In this document: positions 1-5,051 of the stretch, one piece after another | Position numbering within the stretch: position 1 is the first letter of the stretch | How the letters are laid out: every line of letters starts with the position of its first letter | Assembly (NCBI GenBank): GCA_021779005.1 | Contig: JAJYBN010000024.1 | Span: 1 to 9,901, forward strand | DNA from: Pseudomonadota bacterium | GTDB lineage: Bacteria > Pseudomonadota > Gammaproteobacteria > Natronospirales > REEB76 | Direction of reading: 5' to 3' | DNA length: 9,901 nucleotides | Notes under the pieces: model-generated | Databases searched by the model: none | What the model was told of the DNA's origin: nothing | What the model saw: the letters and a program-made list of their open reading frames with translations, nothing else | Program-made: the position numbers and the translations under genes

Positions 1-615
1 GCCCACCAGGATGGTATCCGGATCCTCGCGTAAAGCTGAGCGCAGCGCTTCGTTGAATCCCAGAGTGTGGCGATGCACCTCACGTTGGTTGACCAGACAT
101 TTCTTGCTTTCATGCACGAACTCGATCGGATCCTCGATGGTCAGGATATGGCCGAACTCGTTTTCGTTTATATAGTTGACCATGGCCGCAAGCGTGGTGG
201 ATTTGCCAGAGCCGGTGGGGCCGGTCACCAGCACCAGTCCGCGTGGCTGGTTGGCGATATCGATGAAGATCTTGGGCGCATTCAGATCTTCAAGGGTCAA
301 GATCTTTTCGGGAATGGTGCGGAACACGGCGGCCGCGCCGCGGTTCTGGTTGAAGGCGTTGACACGGAAACGCGCCAGGCTCGGGATCTCAAACGAGAAA
401 TCGCACTCCAGGAATTCTTCATAGTCCTTGCGCTGCTTGTCGTTCATGATGTCATACACCATGTCGTACACGTCCTTGTGCTCCATGGCCGGCATATTGA
501 CGCGGCGCATGTCACCGTCCACGCGGATCATGGGGGGTACGCCTGCGGACAAGTGCAGGTCGGAAGCCTTGTTCTTGACGCTGAAGGCCAGCAATTGGGA
601 AATATCAAAAGCCAT
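1..615 (-). CDS. pilT: Type IV pilus retraction ATPase PilT (N-terminal 205 residues; runs off left edge)
   Basis: PilT is the cytoplasmic hexameric ATPase that depolymerises type IV pili and drives twitching motility. Translating leftward from ATG 615 gives an open frame to the window edge starting MAFDISQLLAFSVKNKASDL, a typical PilT N-terminus. Seen in order: an N-terminal PAS-like domain (about 1-100) with SDLHLSAGVPPMIRVDGD, then the RecA-like domain with Walker A GPTGSGKST (132-140), the Asp-box TIEDPIEF (159-166) and the His-box region HRHTLGFNEALRSALREDPD (181-200). The frame ends at TILVG, just before the Walker B glutamate and the AIRAGE motif, which lie outside the window. The start is fixed by an AGGGGAG ribosome site seven bases upstream. 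It is divergent from yggS, a conserved gammaproteobacterial arrangement. PilU is the main alternative, but the N-terminus and context favour PilT. Confidence 0.95.
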   Translation of the reverse strand, partial: MAFDISQLLAFSVKNKASDLHLSAGVPPMIRVDGDMRRVNMPAMEHKDVYDMVYDIMNDKQRKDYEEFLECDFSFEIPSLARFRVNAFNQNRGAAAVFRTIPEKILTLEDLNAPKIFIDIANQPRGLVLVTGPTGSGKSTTLAAMVNYINENEFGHILTIEDPIEFVHESKKCLVNQREVHRHTLGFNEALRSALREDPDTILVG

Positions 616-749
616 ATCACTCCCCTGGATGCGGCGTCTATCCGCATTACGGAACAGCGGCTGTGGCCGCCACCTTATAAAGTAGTATAACGAGCCTTAC
701 AGAGCTATTGTTCATAGACCTGTCGGCTATCCACGATACCCATACCGGC
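616..749. promoter_or_regulatory. Divergent pilT / yggS promoter region
   Basis: This is the only spacer between the divergent pilT and yggS genes, so promoters for both are expected here. An AT-rich island at 675-691 holds TATAAC (686-691) reading right and TATACT (684-689) reading left, each matching the sigma-70 -10 consensus at five of six bases. No good -35 hexamer sits at 16-18 bp from either. A weak TGAACA lies at 19 bp for the leftward one. The two -10 boxes overlap, so polymerase occupancy of one might exclude the other. That is inference from position only. Confidence 0.3.
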
Positions 750-1463
750 ATGACTCGCGCAACCCTGGAAGCTATACCCCAAAATCTGGCCTCTGTACGT
801 GCGCGCATCAAGGCGGCAGCACTGCAGGCTAACCGTAATCCCGCAAGTGTGCGCTTGTTGGCGGTCAGCAAAGGCTGGCCGGCCGAGGTCATCACCACAG
901 CCTATGAGGCCGGTCAAATGGGTTTCGGTGAAAACTACCTGCAGGAAGCCTTGCCCAAACTGGGAGCCTTAAAACATCAACCGGGACTGATTTGGCACTT
1001 TATCGGAGCATTACAGGCTAACAAGACCCGGCAAGTTGCAGAGCATTTTGACTGGGTGCATACGGTTGACCGGGAACGGATTGCGCAACGTCTTTCTGAC
1101 CAAAGGCCCGTGACACTGCCACCCCTGAACGTCTGTATCGAAGTACGGTTAGGCGACGAGCCTGGGAAAAGTGGCGTCATGCCTGAAGCGCTCGCGGCGC
1201 TGGTGCAGTACATCACGGGTTTGCCGCAGCTGCGGCTTCGCGGACTCATGTGCATCCCGCCGCCCACAGCCGAGGTGGCAGCGCAACGTAGTGGATTTCG
1301 CCGTCTGCGTGAGCTGTTCGACGCGCTTAATCACCAAGGTCATAGGCTTGATACCCTGTCCATGGGCATGTCGGGCGACTTCGAAGCCGCCATCCTGGAA
1401 GGCTCCACCATGGTACGCATTGGTACTGCTATCTTCGGCACGCGTCCGCACAAAGATTTGTGA
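750..1463 (+). CDS. yggS: YggS family PLP-binding protein (PLP homeostasis, PLPBP/YBL036C type)
   Basis: YggS is a small cytosolic fold-type III pyridoxal-phosphate protein with no known catalytic turnover; it keeps free PLP and amino/keto-acid pools balanced. The 237-residue product matches the family in length and motifs: LLAVSK with the PLP lysine at K41, FGENYLQE (59-66), HFIGALQANK (83-92), RGLMCIPPP (164-172), LSMGMSGDFEAAI (203-215) and the phosphate-binding STMVRIGTAIFG (219-230). ATG 750 is chosen because the resulting N-terminus (MTRATLEAIPQNLASVRARI) aligns with the family. An in-frame TTG at 708 would add 14 residues without family resemblance. Neither start has a clear ribosome site. 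proC begins within about 45 bases, and yggS-proC-yggT is a conserved cluster. Confidence 0.95.
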   Translation: MTRATLEAIPQNLASVRARIKAAALQANRNPASVRLLAVSKGWPAEVITTAYEAGQMGFGENYLQEALPKLGALKHQPGLIWHFIGALQANKTRQVAEHFDWVHTVDRERIAQRLSDQRPVTLPPLNVCIEVRLGDEPGKSGVMPEALAALVQYITGLPQLRLRGLMCIPPPTAEVAAQRSGFRRLRELFDALNHQGHRLDTLSMGMSGDFEAAILEGSTMVRIGTAIFGTRPHKDL

Positions 1464-1507
1464 GCAAGCAATAAACCGTTATGCTGGTGCGAACTTTGGA
1501 GAATGCC

Positions 1508-2344
1508 TTGGTCACTGACACTCATATCACGTTCATCGGCGGTGGCCATATGGCAGGCAGCCTGATAGGCGGCCTACTGCGCACGGGCTTCGATGCAAAA
1601 CATATCCGCGTCGCGGACCCAGATGCCAAACAACTGGAACACCTGCGCCAACGGTTTCAAGTCAAGACTTGTGCCGATAATCTGGAAGCGGTAGGTAGCG
1701 CCCAGGTGGTGGTGTTCGCAGTCAAACCCCAGGTATTTCGCGATGCTGCTCGCCCATTGTCCACAGCGCTTGGCGAGAATCAGCCACTCATCATCTCCAT
1801 CGCAGCCGGTGTTCCCGAAAAGCACATCCACCGCTGGCTCGGCTACCCGGCTGCGATCGTGCGTGCCATGCCCAATACACCGGCGCTGATCGGCGCGGGG
1901 GCCGCAGCCCTGTATGCCAATCCAAAGGTCAGCAACGCGCAGCGCGTACTGGCCGAGGCAATGTTCAAGGCTGTGGGACTGGCACTCTGGATCGACGATG
2001 AAAGCCTCATGAATGCGGTCACCGCTGTTTCCGGCAGCGGCCCCGCCTATTTTTTCCTGGTCATGGAGATCATGGAAGCAGTTGCACGTGAATTGGGACT
2101 ACCAGCGGATGCCGCGAGTAAACTCGTTCAGCAGACTGCCCTTGGCGCCGCCCGCATGGCGCTTGAATGCCGGGGAAATGTGGCGATACTCAGAAAACAA
2201 GTCACCTCCCCGGGCGGTACCACGGCGGCGGCCCTCAAAATCCTGGATTCGGATAAATTGCGTGGAATCTTTCTACAAGCATTGACCGCCGCGCGTGACC
2301 GTGGCGTGCAACTTTCTGACGATTTCGGCAAGGAGACCTCATGA
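1508..2344 (+). CDS. proC: Pyrroline-5-carboxylate reductase ProC
   Basis: ProC reduces 1-pyrroline-5-carboxylate to L-proline with NAD(P)H, the last step of proline synthesis, in the cytosol. The product shows the N-terminal Rossmann loop GGGHMAG (11-17), AVKPQ (71-75), VRAMPNTP (118-125), the ProC signature region TAVSGSGPAYFF (172-183) and VTSPGGTTAAAL (232-243) in the helical dimerisation domain. Start choice: the frame is open from ATG 1481, but that codon has no ribosome site. TTG 1508 has GGAGA at 1498-1502, five bases upstream, and gives 278 residues beginning MVTDTHITFIGGG, close to the family's usual start. With ATG 1481 the protein would be 287 residues. The stop overlaps the yggT start as ATGA, implying translational coupling. 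RocD downstream in this window makes the same intermediate from ornithine, but from a separate transcript. Confidence 0.95.
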   Translation: MVTDTHITFIGGGHMAGSLIGGLLRTGFDAKHIRVADPDAKQLEHLRQRFQVKTCADNLEAVGSAQVVVFAVKPQVFRDAARPLSTALGENQPLIISIAAGVPEKHIHRWLGYPAAIVRAMPNTPALIGAGAAALYANPKVSNAQRVLAEAMFKAVGLALWIDDESLMNAVTAVSGSGPAYFFLVMEIMEAVARELGLPADAASKLVQQTALGAARMALECRGNVAILRKQVTSPGGTTAAALKILDSDKLRGIFLQALTAARDRGVQLSDDFGKETS

Positions 2345-2898
2345 ACGGCCGTGGACTCTATGCGCTGGTGTTTCTCATAAACACCCTGTTCGGTTTATAC
2401 ACCGCTGCGGTCATGCTGCGATTTCTTCTGCAGTGGATGCGTGCGGATTTCTATAACCCCATCTGCCAGGCCATCGTGAAAATCACCAATCCGCTACTGC
2501 TGCCTCTGCGGCGTATCATTCCTGGCTGGCGTGGAATGGATTTTGCAGCCGTGGTGTTGGCAATCCTACTGCAGCTCATCAACGTGGCCTTGGTGCTGGT
2601 CATCGTGGTTGGTTTTCCTGATGTGCTGGATCTTGCCTGGTGGACACTGCTCAAGCTGGCCTTCCTGCTGGTCAACCTGTACTTCGTGACCATCCTGGTT
2701 GAAGCCATCCTGAGCTGGACGAATGCCAGCCAGCGCAATCCCGTAGCCGGTCTGCTGTGGAGCATCAATACCCCCTTGCTACAACCTGTCCGCAAGCTGA
2801 TCCCACCGCTGGGTGGTCTGGACCTCTCGCCTTTGGTCGTTTTGATCCTGTTGCAGGTGGTCAATATCCTGCTGCCCCTGCAATGGCCATTACGCTGA
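2341..2898 (+). CDS. yggT: YggT family inner-membrane protein (two-repeat form)
   Basis: YggT proteins are small integral inner-membrane proteins of poorly defined role. Gammaproteobacterial members have been linked to osmotic-stress protection and cyanobacterial/plastid YlmG relatives to division or membrane organisation (family knowledge). The 185 residues are strongly hydrophobic, with about four membrane segments in two halves. The halves are an internal duplication: NPICQAIVKITNPLLLPLRR followed by the PG-G-D motif (39-67), and NPVAGLLWSINTPLLQPVRK followed by PP-GG-D (133-161), each followed by a leucine/valine-rich helix. The start is set by AAGGAG at 2330-2335, five bases upstream, inside the end of proC; the 4-bp overlap implies coupled translation. 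The usual next gene, yggU, is absent; an HU-like gene follows instead. Confidence 0.93.
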   Translation: MNGRGLYALVFLINTLFGLYTAAVMLRFLLQWMRADFYNPICQAIVKITNPLLLPLRRIIPGWRGMDFAAVVLAILLQLINVALVLVIVVGFPDVLDLAWWTLLKLAFLLVNLYFVTILVEAILSWTNASQRNPVAGLLWSINTPLLQPVRKLIPPLGGLDLSPLVVLILLQVVNILLPLQWPLR

Positions 2899-2957
2899 TA
2901 GTTGGCTTGTTATCGACTTGTAGGCAGCAGTCGGCCTAAAAACTTCGCAGACAGCAT

Positions 2958-2974
2958 AAAAACCGGTGTTTTTT
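2958..2974. terminator. Weak AT-rich hairpin after yggT
   Basis: AAAAAC-CGGT-GTTTTT forms a 6-bp stem with a 4-base loop, and the right arm doubles as a short T run. It lies 60 bases past the yggT stop and ahead of the HU promoter, where a terminator for the yggS-proC-yggT transcript would be useful. The stem has only one GC pair, so efficient termination is doubtful. It could equally be an AT-rich upstream element for the HU promoter. Confidence 0.25.
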
Positions 2975-2984
2975 AGCGAAAACC

Positions 2985-3014
2985 CTCACACTTTTCCCCG
3001 GCGTGTGCTAGATT
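2985..3014 (+). promoter_or_regulatory. Probable sigma-70 promoter of the HU-like gene (extended -10)
   Basis: TG (3006-3007), one base, then TAGATT (3009-3014) forms an extended -10 element. CTCACA (2985-2990) matches the -35 consensus at four of six positions with an 18-bp spacer. Transcription from here would give a leader of roughly 30 bases carrying a strong AGGAG ribosome site at 3043-3047, six bases before the ATG. This suits a highly expressed nucleoid protein. The promoter assignment is by eye and unscored. Confidence 0.45.
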
Positions 3015-3053
3015 TCGCGGCGTGTTCTGCACTGCCATCCAGAGGAGACCTAA

Positions 3054-3446
3054 ATGGCTGCGATGAAGAAATCAGCTTCCAAGGCCAAGGCGCAGGTGAA
3101 GACCGTCGCCAAAGCTACCAAGGCCCCGGTTATCTCGGCGAACAAGCCGTTCACCAAATCGGAAACTTATGCATATCTGGCCCACTCCACAGGTTTGAGC
3201 CGCAAACAGGTGGCAGGAATATTCGAGGGACTGGCCGAGCTCATCGGCAAGAGCCTCGGCAAGAAGGGTCCGGGTGTTTACGTGGTACCGGGACTCATGA
3301 AAGTCCGCGTAGTGCGCAAGCCTGCCACCAAAGAACGCGAGGGTATCAACCCGTTCACGGGCCAGCCGACCATTTTCAAGGCCAAGCCTGCGCGCAACGT
3401 AGTGAAGATCCAGGCCCTCAAGGCCATGAAGGACATGGTGAAGTAA
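3054..3446 (+). CDS. HU-family DNA-binding protein with basic N-terminal tail
   Basis: HU/IHF-family proteins are dimeric nucleoid proteins that bend and compact DNA through two beta-ribbon arms. Residues about 32-130 form the HU core: helices with TKSETYAYLAHSTGLSRKQV, a beta region GVYVVPGLMKVRVVRKP (74-90), the arm motif GINPFTGQ (97-104; canonical GRNPxTG, keeping the intercalating proline) and the basic end AKPARNVVKIQALKAMKDMV. Residues 1-31 are an added lysine/alanine-rich, probably disordered tail reminiscent of eukaryotic H1 tails. The total of 130 residues compares with about 90 for plain HU. An in-frame ATG at 3063 is possible, but ATG 3054 has the better ribosome spacing. It is flanked by its own promoter and a strong hairpin, so it is probably monocistronic. 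A dedicated chromosomal-architecture role is inferred; IHF subunits lack such a tail. Confidence 0.9.
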   Translation: MAAMKKSASKAKAQVKTVAKATKAPVISANKPFTKSETYAYLAHSTGLSRKQVAGIFEGLAELIGKSLGKKGPGVYVVPGLMKVRVVRKPATKEREGINPFTGQPTIFKAKPARNVVKIQALKAMKDMVK

Positions 3447-3458
3447 ACCAATTCGGTT

Positions 3459-3482
3459 CGGAGCCGCGGAAACGCGGCTCCG
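3459..3482. terminator. Strong GNRA-loop hairpin between convergent genes
   Basis: CGGAGCCGCG-GAAA-CGCGGCTCCG is a perfect 10-bp GC-rich stem capped by a GAAA tetraloop, 12 bases past the HU-like gene's stop. No T run follows on either strand (rightward it reads GCTCCAGTTCTTC), so it may act as a weak or factor-assisted terminator, or protect the 3' end of the HU mRNA. Because the outer-membrane protein gene converges from the right, it may serve both directions. Confidence 0.7.
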
Positions 3483-3492
3483 CTCCAGTTCT

Positions 3493-3618
3493 TCACGCTA
3501 CTTCTGCTATCCGGCACTCCGTCGGCAGTGCCGTCTCGTCCAGCGCGATTGCCGTATGTTTTGCCAGCATCCATTCCCTGGGTGGCACGTACAACAGCTC
3601 CGCCAGCCTATGCTCCAA
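3493..3618 (-). CDS. Unassigned small reading frame or gene remnant before the shared hairpin
   Basis: I do not recognise this sequence. Reading leftward in the gap between the barrel-protein stop (3636) and the hairpin (3459-3482), one frame gives a natural-looking peptide from TTG 3618 to TGA 3493: EHRLAELLYVPPREWMLAK followed by HTAIALDETALPTECRIAEVA, about 41 residues. Hand-counted GC by codon position over 40 codons is roughly 65, 45 and 70 percent for positions 1, 2 and 3, the pattern expected of coding DNA at this composition. The stop lies ten bases before the hairpin, as for a real 3' end. Against it: no ATG near the N-terminus (internal ATG at 3570), no ribosome site, and upstream of about 3636 the frame runs through the barrel gene out of phase. 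It could be a small co-transcribed gene, the decayed 3' end of a lost gene, or chance. Confidence 0.3.
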   Translation of the reverse strand: MEHRLAELLYVPPREWMLAKHTAIALDETALPTECRIAEVA

Positions 3619-3635
3619 AGCGTCTTGTAAATGGC

Positions 3636-4352
3636 TTAGAAGCCGAACCCCAGTTTTAGGCTGTAAGTGTTGTTGCTGGCGATACGGTTGGCCTCGAGGG
3701 CCACGTGCACTGCAATGAAGCTCATGGACAAGCCCACGAACATCTCGCTGTTGCCAAAACTCGTGTCACTCAGTCCAGTGGATGCATCCGGATTACTGTT
3801 CACCCACACCCGGCCGACGCCGGCATAGGGAGTGAAGGGACCGAATCCCTTGGAGATGGAGAAATCCAGACTCTTGCTGTTGAAGGATAACTGATTAACA
3901 CCGGCGAGTTGGCTGAAAGCCGCACGCACGCCGATGGCGGGCATCACATCGCTACCTTCGACTATCGCGTAGCGGAGCTCACCACCAAACACTTTGATGT
4001 TGCTGTTCGGTGCATAACTGTAGAATCCACCGATATCGAAACCAAATGGCAAGCCCTTGCTGATCCGCGCCCGCGCCATCGGAACATTTGTAATTCCTGT
4101 GCTGTTGGTGGCAAGGTCCCAATCGGAAGGGTGCGCGACATTCGTGGTGCTCATATCCAAACTCACGTCAAAGCCCGTGATACCTTCAGGTGCAGCGCCT
4201 TCCAACTGCTTTAAAGATATCACCGCAGCAACATCAGTGGATAGATCCTGGAATTGGCTCTGTGTAAGGGCCGGCAAGTTGTTGATGTTATTGCTGGCAA
4301 AGACGCTGGTGGTCAAGCTGAACAATATGCAGGTTAGCAACAGACAGCGCAT
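3636..4352 (-). CDS. Exported outer-membrane beta-barrel protein of unknown function
   Basis: The 238-residue product opens with a Sec signal peptide: MRC, a hydrophobic core LLLTCILFSLTTSV and a likely cleavage after VFA (A19). The mature part alternates hydrophobic and polar residues with many glycines and aromatics, e.g. LPFGFDIGGFYSYAPNSNI and GFGPFTPYAGVGRVWVNS, and ends in KLGFGF with a terminal phenylalanine, the usual outer-membrane barrel signal recognised by the BAM machinery. Two ISKG(L/F) strand starts hint at repeated hairpins. I cannot name the family or substrate; small porin-like or surface barrels are the closest comparison. ATG 4352 is supported by GGGAG eight bases upstream. 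It lies 63 bases after the hydrolase gene, with a promoter candidate in the gap, so it may be transcribed separately from the antiporter-hydrolase pair. Confidence 0.8.
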   Translation of the reverse strand: MRCLLLTCILFSLTTSVFASNNINNLPALTQSQFQDLSTDVAAVISLKQLEGAAPEGITGFDVSLDMSTTNVAHPSDWDLATNSTGITNVPMARARISKGLPFGFDIGGFYSYAPNSNIKVFGGELRYAIVEGSDVMPAIGVRAAFSQLAGVNQLSFNSKSLDFSISKGFGPFTPYAGVGRVWVNSNPDASTGLSDTSFGNSEMFVGLSMSFIAVHVALEANRIASNNTYSLKLGFGF

Positions 4353-4389
4353 GTGCTATTCTCCCTGATGGGTAAAATGTGTGGGCAAA

Positions 4390-4419
4390 ACTACAGGAAA
4401 AGTCTAACAGAAGAGTCAA
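4390..4419 (-). promoter_or_regulatory. Candidate promoter of the outer-membrane protein gene
   Basis: On the minus strand TTGACT (4414-4419, five of six to the -35 consensus) is followed after 18 bp by TGTAGT (4390-4395, four of six to -10). The TGA stop of the upstream hydrolase gene lies inside the -35 box. The predicted transcript would start about 30 bases before the barrel gene's ATG, leaving room for the AGGGAG ribosome site. Assignment is by eye. Confidence 0.4.
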
Positions 4420-5051
4420 CGTCCGTCTTCGCGGACGGAAAAATGCTCGACTACCGCCTGCCGCACATCATTCAGGCGTCCATGAAAAAAATGACCGGCG
4501 CCTTTCAGGATTGAGATTGATGGTGGTCGCGGCAGTTTCCTGGCCCAGTCATGGACCGCTTGCGGCGACACCACTTCATCGGCATCACCCTGGATGAGCA
4601 GCCAGGGGCAAACTGGTGGTTTGATCGACGCAGTGTCGAAACGCTCAACGGCCGGCGCTACCGTCACCAGTCGTTTGACTGCGCGTTCGCTTTGGGCGCG
4701 CAAGGCTACGTAGGCCCCGAATGAAAAACCGCCAAGCCACAGCGGCAGACCTGGATATTTCGCGCTCAACCAATCCATGGCTGCCAGTGTGTCGCCAGTT
4801 TCACCGATGCCGTTATCGAAACGGCCGGCGCTTTTGCCGACACTGCGGAAATTAAAGCGCAGACTCACAGCGCCCAGGTCGTTGAAAGCGCGCGCCAGGA
4901 TGTAAGTCACCTTATTGGTCATGGCTCCGTGCTGTAGCGGATGCGGATGACACACGACGGCGATGGCGTGCGTCTCTACTGGCAGTACATCCAGCAGGCC
5001 CTCCAGTACGCCCGCTGAACCGGGAAAGCTCACACTGCGGCTGGCGCTCAT
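4416..5051 (-). CDS. Alpha/beta hydrolase, COG2945-like (dienelactone-hydrolase-type fold)
   Basis: A cytosolic serine hydrolase of 211 residues; substrate unknown. There is no signal peptide or membrane segment. Visible motifs: CHPHPLQHGAMTNKV (34-48), the conserved HPHP-xx-G segment of this family near the oxyanion hole; RFNFRSVGKSAG (65-76); the nucleophile elbow GGFSFG with Ser110; the acid in IQGDADEVV (Asp156, or Asp158); and the catalytic His187 in GAGHFFHG. Length and motif order fit the short alpha/beta hydrolases of COG2945. It overlaps the antiporter stop by four bases (ATGA), so it is probably translated by coupling; I see no independent ribosome site. The pairing with an ion antiporter does not reveal a substrate; an esterase or thioesterase role would be a guess. 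Confidence 0.85.
   Translation of the reverse strand: MSASRSVSFPGSAGVLEGLLDVLPVETHAIAVVCHPHPLQHGAMTNKVTYILARAFNDLGAVSLRFNFRSVGKSAGRFDNGIGETGDTLAAMDWLSAKYPGLPLWLGGFSFGAYVALRAQSERAVKRLVTVAPAVERFDTASIKPPVCPWLLIQGDADEVVSPQAVHDWARKLPRPPSISILKGAGHFFHGRLNDVRQAVVEHFSVREDGR
4420..4437 (-). terminator. Hairpin at the 3' end of the hydrolase gene
   Basis: On the minus strand CGTCCG-(six bases)-CGGACG is a 6-bp GC-rich inverted repeat covering the last codons of the hydrolase gene. It is followed by TTGACTCTTCTG, which is only moderately T-rich. It could attenuate read-through from the antiporter-hydrolase operon just before the barrel gene's own -35 box, or be a by-product of the codons there. Confidence 0.3.

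Noticed and set aside
67..690. Long rightward open frame of 207 codons at the left end
   Set aside because: It lies antisense to pilT, whose leftward translation carries a Walker A motif and a well-placed ribosome site. The rightward product is low-complexity His/Val-rich and matches nothing.
708..749. Upstream TTG start for yggS adding 14 residues
   Set aside because: The extra residues do not resemble YggS N-termini and TTG has no ribosome site. ATG 750 aligns with the family.
2966..3718. 250-codon rightward frame spanning the HU-like gene and the gap after it
   Set aside because: It overlaps the HU-like gene in another frame. The product is Ser/Arg/Gly/Cys-rich without family features, and no ribosome site is visible. 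It is an out-of-frame shadow extended through a gap.
3909..4368. Rightward frames opposite the outer-membrane protein gene
   Set aside because: The leftward frame has a signal peptide, barrel pattern, terminal phenylalanine and ribosome site; the opposite frames have none of these.
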